Assembly: GCA_910574185.1 (NCBI GenBank)
Contig: CAJSZQ010000026.1
Coordinates: 1-57,673 of the forward strand
From: Lachnospiraceae bacterium
GTDB lineage: Bacteria; Bacillota; Clostridia; Lachnospirales; Lachnospiraceae
Reading direction: 5' to 3'
DNA: 57,673 bases
The notes beneath the pieces are model-generated. The model saw nothing but the letters and a program-made list of their open reading frames with translations. It had not been told where the DNA came from and did not search any database. The position numbers and the translations under genes were made by a program. This document shows, one piece after another, positions 24,954 through 34,586 of the stretch (its first letter is position 1; each line of letters starts with the position of its first letter).

Positions 24954-26927
24954 CTATAACCTCCTTGCCAGCTCTTCCGCCTCAAAAATAATCCGCAGAA
25001 CCGTCCCTGGGGCAGCCGCGTCGCCAACAACATACGCTTCTCTGTCTCCCTTACTCTTTATCTGTTTATATAATTCGTTATCAGAACTGCTCTGCCCGGC
25101 AATAATCAGCGTATCGACATTTTCTATCCGGCTTTCCTCATGAGTCACTACATTTTCCAATACCACCGTACTCCCAGTTACAGCCTTCAGTCTGCTCTTA
25201 ACAAGAGCTTTTCCACCGTTTTTCAAAAGACGCTTATACAGAATCTCCTGACAGGTTTCTTCGATGTCTTTCCCCGGATAATATTCTTTCGTAACAATCG
25301 TCACTTCTGCCCCGACGCTTCCTATATAATCCGCAACTCCCATGGCCTGCCAGTAGCCAACCTCATCAATCAGCACCACCTTTTCACCCACTTTTTCCAC
25401 ATGCTCCATTGCTTCCCTGGGATTCAAAAGCGTCACATCTCCGCTTTCTATATCCGGCATAAGGGGTTTAGAGCCAGTAGCCGCTATTACGATATCCGGA
25501 TTCAGTTCTTCAATCTTCTCCTCTGTCAATTCGCATCCTGTATAAACCGGGACTTCCATTTCCTGTAACTGTACTCTCAGATAACGGTATACCTCGCTCA
25601 TCTCCGCGCGGTATGGGATTCTCTCGGCAAGAAGCATCTGACCTCCCACCTCTTCATTCTTTTCAAAGACTTTAACGTCATGTCCTCGCTTTGCCAGAAT
25701 TTCTGCAGTCTTCATTCCTGCAATTCCCGCTCCGGCTACCAGGATTTTTTTCTTTATTTCTGCCGGCTCTAAGGTTCCGATTCCCAATCTCTTTTCCCGT
25801 CCTGCCGCTGGATTCTGCACACAGACAACGCCCTCCTGTGTTGTTACCAGCCCACAGCCCTCTGAGCAGGCCATACAGTGACGAATATCATCCAGTCTCA
25901 TTTCCATAATTTTATTTGGCGTTTCCGGATCGCAAATCAACTGCCTGCACATTCCAATCATATCCGCATTACCATCTGCAAGGATTTCCTCTGCCTGCAC
26001 TGGGTCATTAATTCTGCCAAACGCCACCACCGGTATGTGCAGCGCTTTCTTTAACTCCGCCGCCATATATACGCCAAAACTCATCGGAATGTAATTATTG
26101 GGAATCTCCATGTTGTAATTACTAAAACATCCCGAATCTGAATTTATATAAGTAACTCCTGCCTCTTCCAGTGCAATCGCCATTCTCACCCCGTAATCCC
26201 AGCTATATCCCCAGTCTGTAAATTCATCCATACACAGCCGGATTCCGATAGGGTATCCTTCTCCAACCTTCTCACGAATCGCCTGTATAATCTCAATGGG
26301 ATATCTCATGCGGTTTTCAAAACTTCCCCCGTACTGGTCTGTTCTCCGGTTCAAATACGGAGAAACAAAGGTACGCAGCAGACCGTCATGGGCGATTTTT
26401 AACTCTACTCCGTCAAATCCCCATTCTTTCTCCTGCACAGCCGCTTTTACATAATACTCTTTGATTTCTTCCATTTCATCCAATTCAATCTCTTTTGTAT
26501 TCACATAACAATGCGGCCCAGGCATCTGCGTCGGCGCAAGAAGCCGAAACGGCGGCCGCTGCATGCAGGAGGTATGCCCCTGATGATTAAACTGACCGAA
26601 CACCTTTCCGCCATATTTATGAATCTCTTCCGTCATAAAGCGGAACACTTTCTCATTGCGCGAATCATGCGCATGGACCATGGTACGGCCCATCTGTCCT
26701 CCCGGCGATACGCTCTGCGTCACGCACACCAGACCGGCGCCGCCCTTTGCTCTTTCAATGTAATGCATAGCCAGTCGCTCCGACGCCAAACCGTCCTCTT
26801 GATACCCATGATTGTTCCCAAAATTTGTCCAGTGCGCCAGGAAAATAATCCTATTTTTTAAAGTCACATCTCCTAATTGAATTGGAGACAGCAACTTTCT
26901 AAATACTTTTGCCGAATCCTGCCCCAT
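24954..26927 (-). CDS. Old-Yellow-Enzyme-type reductase with FeS and FAD/NAD domains (2,4-dienoyl-CoA reductase-like)
   Basis: The 657-residue enzyme has an N-terminal FMN TIM barrel (to about 345, with FGQFNHQGHTS and SPYLNRRTDQYGGSFENR). A [4Fe-4S] motif follows in CMACSEGCG plus a later Cys, then a C-terminal FAD/NAD(P)H module with VAGAGIAGMKTAEILAKRG. This architecture is shared with 2,4-dienoyl-CoA reductase, trimethylamine dehydrogenase, BaiCD/BaiH and daidzein reductase. Such enzymes reduce activated C=C bonds. The start at 26927 follows AAGGAGG; an upstream in-frame ATG at 27005 is rejected. Coupling with etfBA suggests electrons are supplied or drained by the flavoprotein. Substrate unknown. 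Confidence 0.9.
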   Translation of the reverse strand: MGQDSAKVFRKLLSPIQLGDVTLKNRIIFLAHWTNFGNNHGYQEDGLASERLAMHYIERAKGGAGLVCVTQSVSPGGQMGRTMVHAHDSRNEKVFRFMTEEIHKYGGKVFGQFNHQGHTSCMQRPPFRLLAPTQMPGPHCYVNTKEIELDEMEEIKEYYVKAAVQEKEWGFDGVELKIAHDGLLRTFVSPYLNRRTDQYGGSFENRMRYPIEIIQAIREKVGEGYPIGIRLCMDEFTDWGYSWDYGVRMAIALEEAGVTYINSDSGCFSNYNMEIPNNYIPMSFGVYMAAELKKALHIPVVAFGRINDPVQAEEILADGNADMIGMCRQLICDPETPNKIMEMRLDDIRHCMACSEGCGLVTTQEGVVCVQNPAAGREKRLGIGTLEPAEIKKKILVAGAGIAGMKTAEILAKRGHDVKVFEKNEEVGGQMLLAERIPYRAEMSEVYRYLRVQLQEMEVPVYTGCELTEEKIEELNPDIVIAATGSKPLMPDIESGDVTLLNPREAMEHVEKVGEKVVLIDEVGYWQAMGVADYIGSVGAEVTIVTKEYYPGKDIEETCQEILYKRLLKNGGKALVKSRLKAVTGSTVVLENVVTHEESRIENVDTLIIAGQSSSDNELYKQIKSKGDREAYVVGDAAAPGTVLRIIFEAEELARRL

Positions 26928-27133
26928 TGTTTTCCTCCTTGTATATCTTGTCCGTTGGTTACAGTTAACTGTTTCGATTATTTTTAGTTGCAAGAATATT
27001 CTCATGATTTATGAAATAAAATAACATTTTTCATCATATTTTTCAATATCTCAGCATATATTGTTTAATTTTCATTATTTTGTCTTACTTTCAACTCCAA
27101 AAATTGTATGTATTATCCTTATATGTCCATTAT

Positions 27134-27214
27134 TTTCTGAAATAAATTTACTAATTTCAGAAATGTTTTTTCCTGATTAAGATATATAAATTTTACTTAA
27201 CGGATTTCGGAAAT
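27134..27214. promoter_or_regulatory. Cluster of TTTCnGAAA boxes upstream of the reductase-etf operon
   Basis: TTTCTGAAAT at 27134-27143, ATTTCAGAAA at 27154-27163 and the full palindrome ATTTCGGAAAT at 27204-27214 lie 200-290 bp before the reductase start. The same 10-mer appears three times around the LacI/dehydrogenase promoters. A clear -35/-10 pair near these boxes was not found. The rest of the 26928-27349 interval is AT-rich and holds no gene. Confidence 0.6.
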
Positions 27215-27262
27215 ACCTGCCATATTACATGTAACAAATAAATTTCTCATAAACGTAAAACA

Positions 27263-27308
27263 CCTCTAAAGCAGCAGATTTTTATATTTAATCTGTCTAC
27301 TTTAGAGG
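27263..27308 (-). terminator. Hairpin terminator after the amidase gene
   Basis: CCTCTAAAG (27263-27271) pairs with CTTTAGAGG (27300-27308), with inner AGATT/AATCT pairing. On the minus strand it follows the amidase stop by about 40 bp and is followed by GTGTTTTACG, a modest T tract. Confidence 0.6.
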
Positions 27309-27349
27309 TATCACGCCACAACCTGACAAAATTACAAGGGTGGATTGTC

Positions 27350-28159
27350 TTAATCCCGGATTAACACCGTCTGATATCCGTCCCTCTTTAATCTCCGTTC
27401 CATTTCCACCGCCTGATTCATATCTGCGTAATCCCCGACCTGTACCCGGATATAATCTCCGGAGTCAATCAGATACGCCGGATAGTCCTGCTCCAAAAGC
27501 TCATTCAGCAAACGGCCCGCATACATCTGGTTACGGAAGGCTCCTACCTGCACCCGATATCCCGGCGCCGCAGCGCCTCCTGGCACATTCCCTCCATTTA
27601 CTCCGTCCTCATCCGGAATCAGCCCCTGACTCCTCAATACATCCAGAATACCGTCCGCAATTGCCAGTGCAATATCGTCAAAATTCGCATCAAATAGTTC
27701 ATTATCTATATCCGAATTGATAAATCCCACTTCAACCAGCACCGCCGGCATATTCGTCCGTCTAAGCACCACCAGATTCGGCCTTGCTTTGACCCCTAAA
27801 TCCCGGAATCCAACCGTTTCTAACTGCTGGTCAATAGATTCTGCTATCTCATATTTCAACCCCGATAAATCATAAACCAAAGACTCCACCCCAAAAGCCG
27901 TATTATCTGTAGGGAAAGAGTTGCGATGAATCGATATAAATAAATCCACACCCGCCTCATTGGCTTCTGCCGCCTTCTGATACGGAGTTTCATATATATC
28001 AGTCGTCCTCGTATACTCCACGTCAATCCCGTTGTTCTGTAAAATCTCTCCCACCGCAAGGGTAAGCCTTAGCGTATCATCCTTCTCCCGCCTGCCCTGA
28101 TACACTGCTCCTGGGTCGCGCCCTCCATGACCGGCATCCATCATAATTGAATAAGGCAT
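27350..28159 (-). CDS. N-acetylmuramoyl-L-alanine amidase (Amidase_3) with C-terminal SPOR domain
   Basis: The 269-residue enzyme cleaves the amide bond between MurNAc and the stem peptide. The catalytic zinc site is visible as His11 (DAGHGG), Glu25, His78 (FISIHRNS) and Glu143 (LVEVGFIN). After a Gly/Pro linker near 185, a SPOR domain (about 195-269, YRVQVGAFRNQM...VQVGDYADM) binds denuded glycan. There is no signal peptide, like the mother-cell-lytic amidase CwlC of Bacillus, so release at lysis is possible. AAGGAG precedes the start. It stands alone with its own terminator. Confidence 0.92.
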   Translation of the reverse strand: MPYSIMMDAGHGGRDPGAVYQGRREKDDTLRLTLAVGEILQNNGIDVEYTRTTDIYETPYQKAAEANEAGVDLFISIHRNSFPTDNTAFGVESLVYDLSGLKYEIAESIDQQLETVGFRDLGVKARPNLVVLRRTNMPAVLVEVGFINSDIDNELFDANFDDIALAIADGILDVLRSQGLIPDEDGVNGGNVPGGAAAPGYRVQVGAFRNQMYAGRLLNELLEQDYPAYLIDSGDYIRVQVGDYADMNQAVEMERRLKRDGYQTVLIRD

Positions 28160-28318
28160 AAAAATGCTCCTTACCTTTTTATACTATGATATGCATCAGC
28201 GTTCATTTTGACAAACAACCGGACTATAAATCTATTATTTTAATTATCTTTACGCCCCATTACTTTATTAATAATACCATTTTCTAATCCTTTCTCTCAC
28301 ACCAGTGTAGTGTCCGCA

Positions 28319-28351
28319 GTTGCTATTCACACAGTACTTTGCAATTGCTGC
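28319..28351. repeat. Dispersed repeat copy (33 bp)
   Basis: These 33 bases match the reverse complement of 32418-32450 with three differences, including the element GTTnCTnTTCAC followed by CAGTACTTTGCAATTGCTGC. Directly after it GACGCAGAGC occurs twice. The 28160-28514 stretch holds no gene besides this repeat. Confidence 0.7.
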
Positions 28352-28514
28352 GACGCAGAGCTAGTCCTTTAGGGCGACGCAGAGCGCTATCAATTTTCAA
28401 ACACTCTCTGGAAGAAACATTCTAACCATGGTAGAATATAATTAACAGGAACGAAACTATCCTGAAGAGCTTCCTATTCAACTCTTCCGGATGCCAGCCA
28501 AAGAGGTGAAGATA

Positions 28515-29588
28515 ATGACTCGCTTAACTCAAAGACAAATCAGACCATTCATTATCACTTTTATTATACTAAGCATTTGTTTTTCACTATTGATTCTTCC
28601 CACACCAAGAGTTTTCGCAGAAAATACTGACCGGCAGGAAGACGAGCCAATGCATTACACCGCGTTAGGGGACAGCATTCCAAACGGCTACTGTGCCGAA
28701 GGTACATCCGAACTTATCAGTTATCCTTCTCTGATTGCAGAAGATTTGCAGACTCTTAACCAAACCAGGACAACATTGGCGCAGCATACGAAAAACGGGC
28801 TGACCACTACAAAACTCAATGAAACATTTTTAACACAGCCTGAAGTACAGGAATCGCTTTCAGACGCAGACATTATCACTCTGACTATCGGCGCTAATGA
28901 CTTGATGAACGAATTTAAAAAAGTTTCCCGCGAAATTCTCGGCAGCAAAACAAGATACCACACTGCCGATGAAGCGCTGCTTGCCTTACAGGAGGGAATT
29001 TCCGCCAACCCTCTTCTGCTTGTCGACGTAATCACCGCAATTACCGGATGGGATTATGACTCATTTGAAAAACAATGGATTCTTGCCGTAGAAACCATAC
29101 ATAATTATCGAAAACCCAACAGCCAAATGGTGGTGACAACTATTTATAATCCCGTAGAAAACGCCGATTTGCCAGATACGTTAAATTCTGTCGTAAAAAA
29201 TCTTATCACAAAGATGAATGAAATAATCTATGAGCACGCAGAAGAATATAATTATCATGCCGTAGACCTGCTAAATTCAGGCATTGCAGAACACACCCAG
29301 TCAGACGGGCTTCATCCTGACCAGCAGGGACAAGAATTAATCCGCAACCTGATAGAAGCATCTCTCAATATGCAGATTGTACAAATAGATGAATCAACCA
29401 ACGAAATATCGGACGAAGAAGCAGAACTTGCCAGAGAACGAATAGCCGCACAGAAAAAAGCTGCCAAACTCCGAGAAAAGAAAGCCCGACAGAAACGTAT
29501 ATTCCAAATCTGTCTGTTTGCAGGCGGATTCCTGCTCATTTCCTTAACTGTCACAGATATCTGCCGGAAAAGAAAAATGAATCGATAA
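28515..29588 (+). CDS. Membrane-anchored SGNH/GDSL-type hydrolase
   Basis: The 357-residue protein begins with a basic tail and a hydrophobic export segment (about 12-35), then the SGNH blocks YTALGDSIPNGY (nucleophile Ser), TIGANDLM and DGLHPDQQG (Asp and His). After a charged helical stretch with REKKARQKR, a second membrane segment (about 330-350) ends in a basic tail. The family includes lipases, acetylesterases and peptidoglycan or polysaccharide O-deacetylating esterases. The enzyme therefore acts outside the membrane on an ester, identity unknown. GAGGTG precedes the ATG at 28515. Confidence 0.87.
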   Translation: MTRLTQRQIRPFIITFIILSICFSLLILPTPRVFAENTDRQEDEPMHYTALGDSIPNGYCAEGTSELISYPSLIAEDLQTLNQTRTTLAQHTKNGLTTTKLNETFLTQPEVQESLSDADIITLTIGANDLMNEFKKVSREILGSKTRYHTADEALLALQEGISANPLLLVDVITAITGWDYDSFEKQWILAVETIHNYRKPNSQMVVTTIYNPVENADLPDTLNSVVKNLITKMNEIIYEHAEEYNYHAVDLLNSGIAEHTQSDGLHPDQQGQELIRNLIEASLNMQIVQIDESTNEISDEEAELARERIAAQKKAAKLREKKARQKRIFQICLFAGGFLLISLTVTDICRKRKMNR

Positions 29589-29604
29589 ACAAATCGATTC
29601 AAAA

Positions 29605-29627
29605 AACGGAGAGTGTGGGATTCGAAC
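29605..29627. other. att-like copy of the tRNA-Ser 3' end
   Basis: The 23 bases are identical to 32128-32150 inside the tRNA-Ser gene, covering the acceptor 3' strand and part of the T arm. It marks the distal boundary of the prophage remnant. Confidence 0.8.
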
Positions 29628-29758
29628 ACATTGCTATATATGCTATTAACACCGAAAATACAGCATTTCATTATTTTCATGACTAATTTTATGACAAATT
29701 ATCCCAATATTGCAGAAAAGAGCAACATCACTGCCGCCCTTCCTGTGTTCCCAGCTGA

Positions 29759-29896
29759 TTATTCAACCTTTTTTTGCCCTGGGAATTTGATTCCGGGTAT
29801 TTCAGCTAATGCCTTTAACGCTTCTATCTCGGTACTCCCCTTTTCAGCTTCTCGGTTTAAAAACTTTTGCATTTCTTCTTTCGTCATACCGTCCAT
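29759..29896 (-). CDS. Small phage-derived frame of unknown function
   Basis: A 45-codon frame begins right after the terminase fragment stop (TAA then ATG) and reads MDGMTKEEMQKFLNREAEKG at its start, ending in KKVE. It is charged and helical. It could be a small phage protein or the tail of a deleted gene. A weak start context keeps confidence low. Confidence 0.35.
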   Translation of the reverse strand: MDGMTKEEMQKFLNREAEKGSTEIEALKALAEIPGIKFPGQKKVE

Positions 29897-30100
29897 TTAT
29901 TCTCGCTTCCTTAAGACGACCATAGAGCCATGAGGGTCCGCTATAACCTGATAGACAGTACGGATGGCCGCAAAGCTGGATTTTGTCCCGGCGCGCCCTG
30001 AGGTCAGAATGATATGTTTAATCCGGCTGTTAAATATCGGCAGATACTTCGGAATAATAATTTCCGATATCCGTACCTGCTTCTTATTCTTCTTTTGCAT
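29897..30100 (-). pseudogene. Phage terminase large subunit, N-terminal fragment
   Basis: About 67 residues resemble the N-terminus of PBSX-type terminase large subunits, with the P-loop-like SGRAGTKSSFAA and MVVLRKR. The frame then stops, while the whole protein normally exceeds 400 residues. It overlaps the end of the small-subunit remnant, as terminase genes usually do. Confidence 0.75.
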
Positions 30101-30324
30101 CATTGACAACCTCAACTCCTTCCTCTTCTTCCAGGTCTGAATCCCTTCGCATCCGCTCCGTATTCGCCTTCACCTGTTCAATACGTGCTTTCCGCTCGTC
30201 TGTAGCTAAGTCCCGCCGTTTATGCAGCAGCTCATCGTACTGCTTAATATCACCTCTCAAAGCTGTCACATTGCCTTCCGGCGCTCCATGCCTCGTCGCG
30301 CTTCGGGCCTCTTGCTCTCGGCAT
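30084..30324 (-). pseudogene. Phage terminase small subunit with frameshift
   Basis: The natural start at 30324, behind GAGAGGTGG, reads MPRARGPKRDEAW, the usual small-terminase beginning, but this frame closes after about 23 residues. The rest (GDIKQYDELLHKRRDLATDE ... NDAKEE) continues in another frame. So an internal deletion and frameshift have inactivated it. Confidence 0.7.
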
Positions 30325-30411
30325 GTCACCACCTCTCAGTTCTGGCTAATTTATTGCATTAGAAAAACCCCCCAATGTGGTGCCTTACCTGAATAATTAT
30401 TTTATGTAGTA

Positions 30412-31044
30412 TTATAACATTGCAAAATACTGCAATAAATATTCACCTTTTATATCTGTTTCGTCACGATCTAATTTTCTTTTGCCGAATAATTTGAAAT
30501 GATTATTCTCATAGAATTTTATCAATTTTTCTTTTTCTTCACACTCCAAATATACAAAGCGTCCGCCTACTTCATTTTGCACCTTCCTTACTTTTTCAAT
30601 TGCCATTTGGAGAATATCCGATCCTGAAATTAAACTGTCGTTCCCATTAGTATAATTTTTACCAAGCTGTGCAATCAAAGGGGCTGCAACTGTATATGCT
30701 CTCGCTTTTTCATCAAACATTCCATGTTCTCTCAGTTTACGTGCTTCTTTACTGTTTACTACACTTCTTTGAATAGCAATAAATTTTGAAGCGATTGTAT
30801 AATAGCCAACAAACTCTTTCTCTTTACTATCCTGGGTTGTCCAATATACCAGATGTGTCTTCGAGAACCCTCTTTTAGAAAATTCTATTGCCTTCTCTCT
30901 TAAAAATCTTTCTACATCTGCATTCAAAGGACACGAAAAAGAAGAGAGGATAACTTTCACTTCATCCTCTCCCAGCTGATCTAATAAATCACTTAAATTA
31001 AACTGAACAAAATTTGTATCTGGACTAATTTCTGATAATCTCAC
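30412..31044 (-). CDS. GNAT-fold acetyltransferase, possible toxin of a TA pair
   Basis: The 210-residue protein looks like a GNAT acetyltransferase: the acetyl-CoA region is the IAQLGKNYTNG segment (about 127-137), with RFVYLECEEKEKLIKFYENN near the C-terminus. GNAT toxins of type II systems acetylate aminoacyl-tRNA, but others modify small molecules. Its ATG overlaps the stop of the small upstream gene (ATGA), the typical antitoxin-toxin arrangement. It is intact within a decayed prophage, which suggests selection for its retention. Confidence 0.7.
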   Translation of the reverse strand: MRLSEISPDTNFVQFNLSDLLDQLGEDEVKVILSSFSCPLNADVERFLREKAIEFSKRGFSKTHLVYWTTQDSKEKEFVGYYTIASKFIAIQRSVVNSKEARKLREHGMFDEKARAYTVAAPLIAQLGKNYTNGNDSLISGSDILQMAIEKVRKVQNEVGGRFVYLECEEKEKLIKFYENNHFKLFGKRKLDRDETDIKGEYLLQYFAML

Positions 31045-31214
31045 TGTTTTCCAAAAAACTCCTTAATTTTATCACCTGTGATTTCTTCGCACTCCCTTGT
31101 TAGTTGCGCAGGATTATATTTCGCTTCTTCTACTTCTTCTAATGCTTGCACAAATGTATGGGCGAATTGCTTATCACTTATATTAATATTTTTCAAAATA
31201 CTCTTCGTTGCCAT
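31041..31214 (-). CDS. Small partner protein of the GNAT gene (antitoxin-like)
   Basis: The 57-residue protein starts MATKSILKNINISDKQFAHT behind GGGGGTGG and ends KEFFGKQ. It is charged and helical, without a recognisable DNA-binding motif at sight. Small proteins starting STKSILKN beside GNAT genes recur in Firmicutes and are plausibly antitoxins; this is inference from gene arrangement. An upstream in-frame start at 31247 is less likely. Confidence 0.6.
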   Translation of the reverse strand: MATKSILKNINISDKQFAHTFVQALEEVEEAKYNPAQLTRECEEITGDKIKEFFGKQ

Positions 31215-31443
31215 GCTCGCCACCCCCTGATTATATTCCTTACACAACTTTGTCTTATTAATATATATTCAATATATTATTATTAAGTGTTTATCTGACT
31301 TTATTATATCTGATTTTCATAAAAAATCAATGCCTATTTTAGTTCTGTTTAGTACATTTTGTTACTGTACGGTATTATTTAGCACATCCTAAACCTGCCT
31401 ATAACAATTTAAATCACATTTTATATCAAGGCCATCATTCAAC

Positions 31444-31474
31444 GAAAAAAGACCCCTGCGATGCAGGAAGCCCT
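31444..31474 (-). terminator. Terminator in the prophage remnant
   Basis: CCTGC and GCAGG form a compact stem around 31455-31467. On the minus strand it is followed by GGTCTTTTTT. It follows the regulator fragment and precedes the GNAT pair. Apart from this hairpin the 31215-31571 stretch is AT-rich and holds no gene. Confidence 0.6.
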
Positions 31475-31571
31475 TCTTCCGGAGTTATTATATATCATAT
31501 GGGGAGGAACGCTCTGGTAATTATCCCAGTCGTTCTAGAATAATTATAGCATATCTAAAAATTTAATGACT

Positions 31572-31829
31572 TTAATCTTTTAGATGTTTTGAAATTATTT
31601 GTGAAATTCTTCCTTCGCTGTATCCAAGCACTTCCCCGACCTCCCGCTGTGTCATCCCATCCAGATACACCATCTCAAAAATTTGCTTGTCCATCCCCTC
31701 TGGAAGTCTGGCTATAAACGCTTCAACCTCCTGTATCTTCTTTTCCAGCTCTGCCTTCCGCTGCTCCTTCTTCCCAAGGCGCGCTCGGATTGGCTCTGTG
31801 CGCTTCGGGTCAGGCACCTTCACCGTCAT
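31572..31829 (-). pseudogene. RinA/ArpU-like phage regulator, C-terminal part
   Basis: About 85 residues end with a sigma-region-4-like helix-turn-helix (MTQREVGEVLGYSEGRISQI), preceded by a coiled charged segment. This is typical of late-gene activators of Firmicutes phages. The frame stays open up to 31997, but the upstream part is antisense to an integrase remnant, so a deletion junction probably lies near 31830-31890 and the natural N-terminus is lost. Confidence 0.6.
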
Positions 31830-31895
31830 ATGCTCTTCTATGTAGGGGAAATCCTTACCAGATTTCTTTACCTTACCACTCCCACAAAATGCTAT

Positions 31896-32012
31896 GGATA
31901 CGTATACAAAGGCCACCCAAACAGTATAACTCGGTTCCTTTTTACGGTACAGGACGCTCTTAATATCCCGCATTTCTCTATCCATAAACTCCGTCACTGC
32001 TTTGCGTCGAAA
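31896..32012 (+). pseudogene. Tyrosine integrase fragment
   Basis: About 39 residues including GYVYKGHPNSITRF and IPHFSIHKLRHCFASK match the box around the catalytic His-x-x-Arg of phage integrases. No start and no downstream Tyr box remain. It lies next to the tRNA-Ser gene, the place where the integrase of a tRNA-integrated phage is expected. Confidence 0.65.
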
Positions 32013-32129
32013 AATTCCAATTGCAAGCCACCAGTCTACTTTGTACCGTCAAAACCAAAAAGAGCCGCCAACTATTGATTCTGCTGAAATCAAACGGTTA
32101 TGCGGCTCTAAGTCGAGGTATACGGATAA

Positions 32130-32218
32130 CGGAGAGTGTGGGATTCGAACCCACGTGCCCCGAAACAGGACAACTGCATTTCGAGTGCAGTTCGTTATGA
32201 CCACTTCGATAACTCTCC
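32130..32218 (-). tRNA. tRNA-Ser (CGA)
   Basis: The 89-nt gene folds with acceptor GGAGAGT/ACTCTCC, a long variable arm, and an anticodon loop CTCGAAA giving CGA. Its 3' end is the attachment site of the prophage remnant and stays intact. Confidence 0.95.
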
Positions 32219-32317
32219 ATACACACAATATATTTGTCTTTGTGAAACAATTATAGCCAATAATACCCACAAAGTCAATCATTCCTTAAACATTGCCATT
32301 TGGCAAACATAACAGTT

Positions 32318-32491
32318 GTTACTGTTCACTCCGTTCACAGCAACATTCGCAAATCCATTTAAAATTCACTTCGTGAATGGAATTTGCTCACATCTGAATC
32401 ACTTTCTTACGTACTTTGCAGCAATTGCAAAGTACTGCGTGAACAGTAACTAACAGTTGTTACTGTTCACACATCGCCTGTGAACTGTTAC
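32318..32491. repeat. Compound palindromic repeat region
   Basis: GTTACTGTTCAC occurs at 32318-32329 and 32459-32470 and inverted at 32439-32450. Inside, the 32418-32450 segment is repeated at 28319-28351, and 32459-32480 matches 10119-10140 with one difference. The region between tRNA-Ser and rpiB therefore holds several nested copies of one dispersed repeat family. No gene is present. Confidence 0.75.
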
Positions 32492-32525
32492 GGTATCCTC
32501 CTACTTTAAGTAATACATCACCGCC

Positions 32526-32980
32526 TTATTTCCCAAGAATTTTCCTTTTTTCAATATCCATAATCATCTCGACTCTTTTCCCATGCTTGCCGCCCATAAA
32601 CTCTGCGTCCAGCCAGGCGTCTACAATCATCTTCGCCATCTCGATACCGATTACCCTTGCGCCAAACGCCAGAATATTACTGTTATTATGCTCCCTGGAA
32701 AGTTTTGCTGAATATGGCTCGCTGCACACAACAGCCCTGACTCCCTCTACTTTATTCGCCGCTATCGAGATACCCACGCCTGTTCCGCAGATTAAAACGC
32801 CCAGCTCAACCTCGCCGCCTGCAACTGCCAGTCCTACTTTCTCGCCATATTCCGGGTAGTTGCAGCTCTCATTCGTATCTGTTCCAAAATTTACCACCTC
32901 ATGGCCTTTCTCTTCCAGATACGCCTTAATTTCATTCTTCATATCTACCGCCGCATGGTCGTTGCCAATACCAATTTTCA

Positions 32981-32981
<1 letters not shown>
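32526..32981 (-). CDS. rpiB: Ribose-5-phosphate isomerase B family (RpiB/LacAB)
   Basis: The 151-residue enzyme has the family start MKIGIGNDHAAVDMK, the catalytic Cys in LICGTGVGISIAANK, and REHNNSNILAFGARV. It interconverts aldose and ketose 5- or 6-phosphates (ribose, allose or galactose type). Its ATG overlaps the stop of the GH1 gene by one base, so the two are translated together. A role on the sugar released by the beta-glucosidase or in the pentose pathway is possible. Confidence 0.92.
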
Positions 32982-34564
<1,583 letters not shown>

Positions 34565-34586
34565 TCACTCCATAAAAATCAGCCGC

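Larger units (their letters stand above)
29605..32150. mobile_element. Prophage remnant bounded by tRNA-Ser-derived direct repeats
   Basis: A 23-bp sequence from the 3' end of tRNA-Ser occurs at 29605-29627 and again in the intact gene at 32128-32150. Between them lie fragments of terminase large and small subunits, a phage regulator and an integrase, plus an intact GNAT/antitoxin-like pair. This is what an old deletion-ridden prophage integrated at a tRNA leaves. The element can no longer move. Confidence 0.8.

Noticed and set aside
31683..32078. 131-codon plus-strand frame near tRNA-Ser as a complete gene
   Set aside because: Only its middle (31896-32012) resembles an integrase; the rest is antisense to the phage regulator and has no start signal. 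It is listed as an integrase fragment only.
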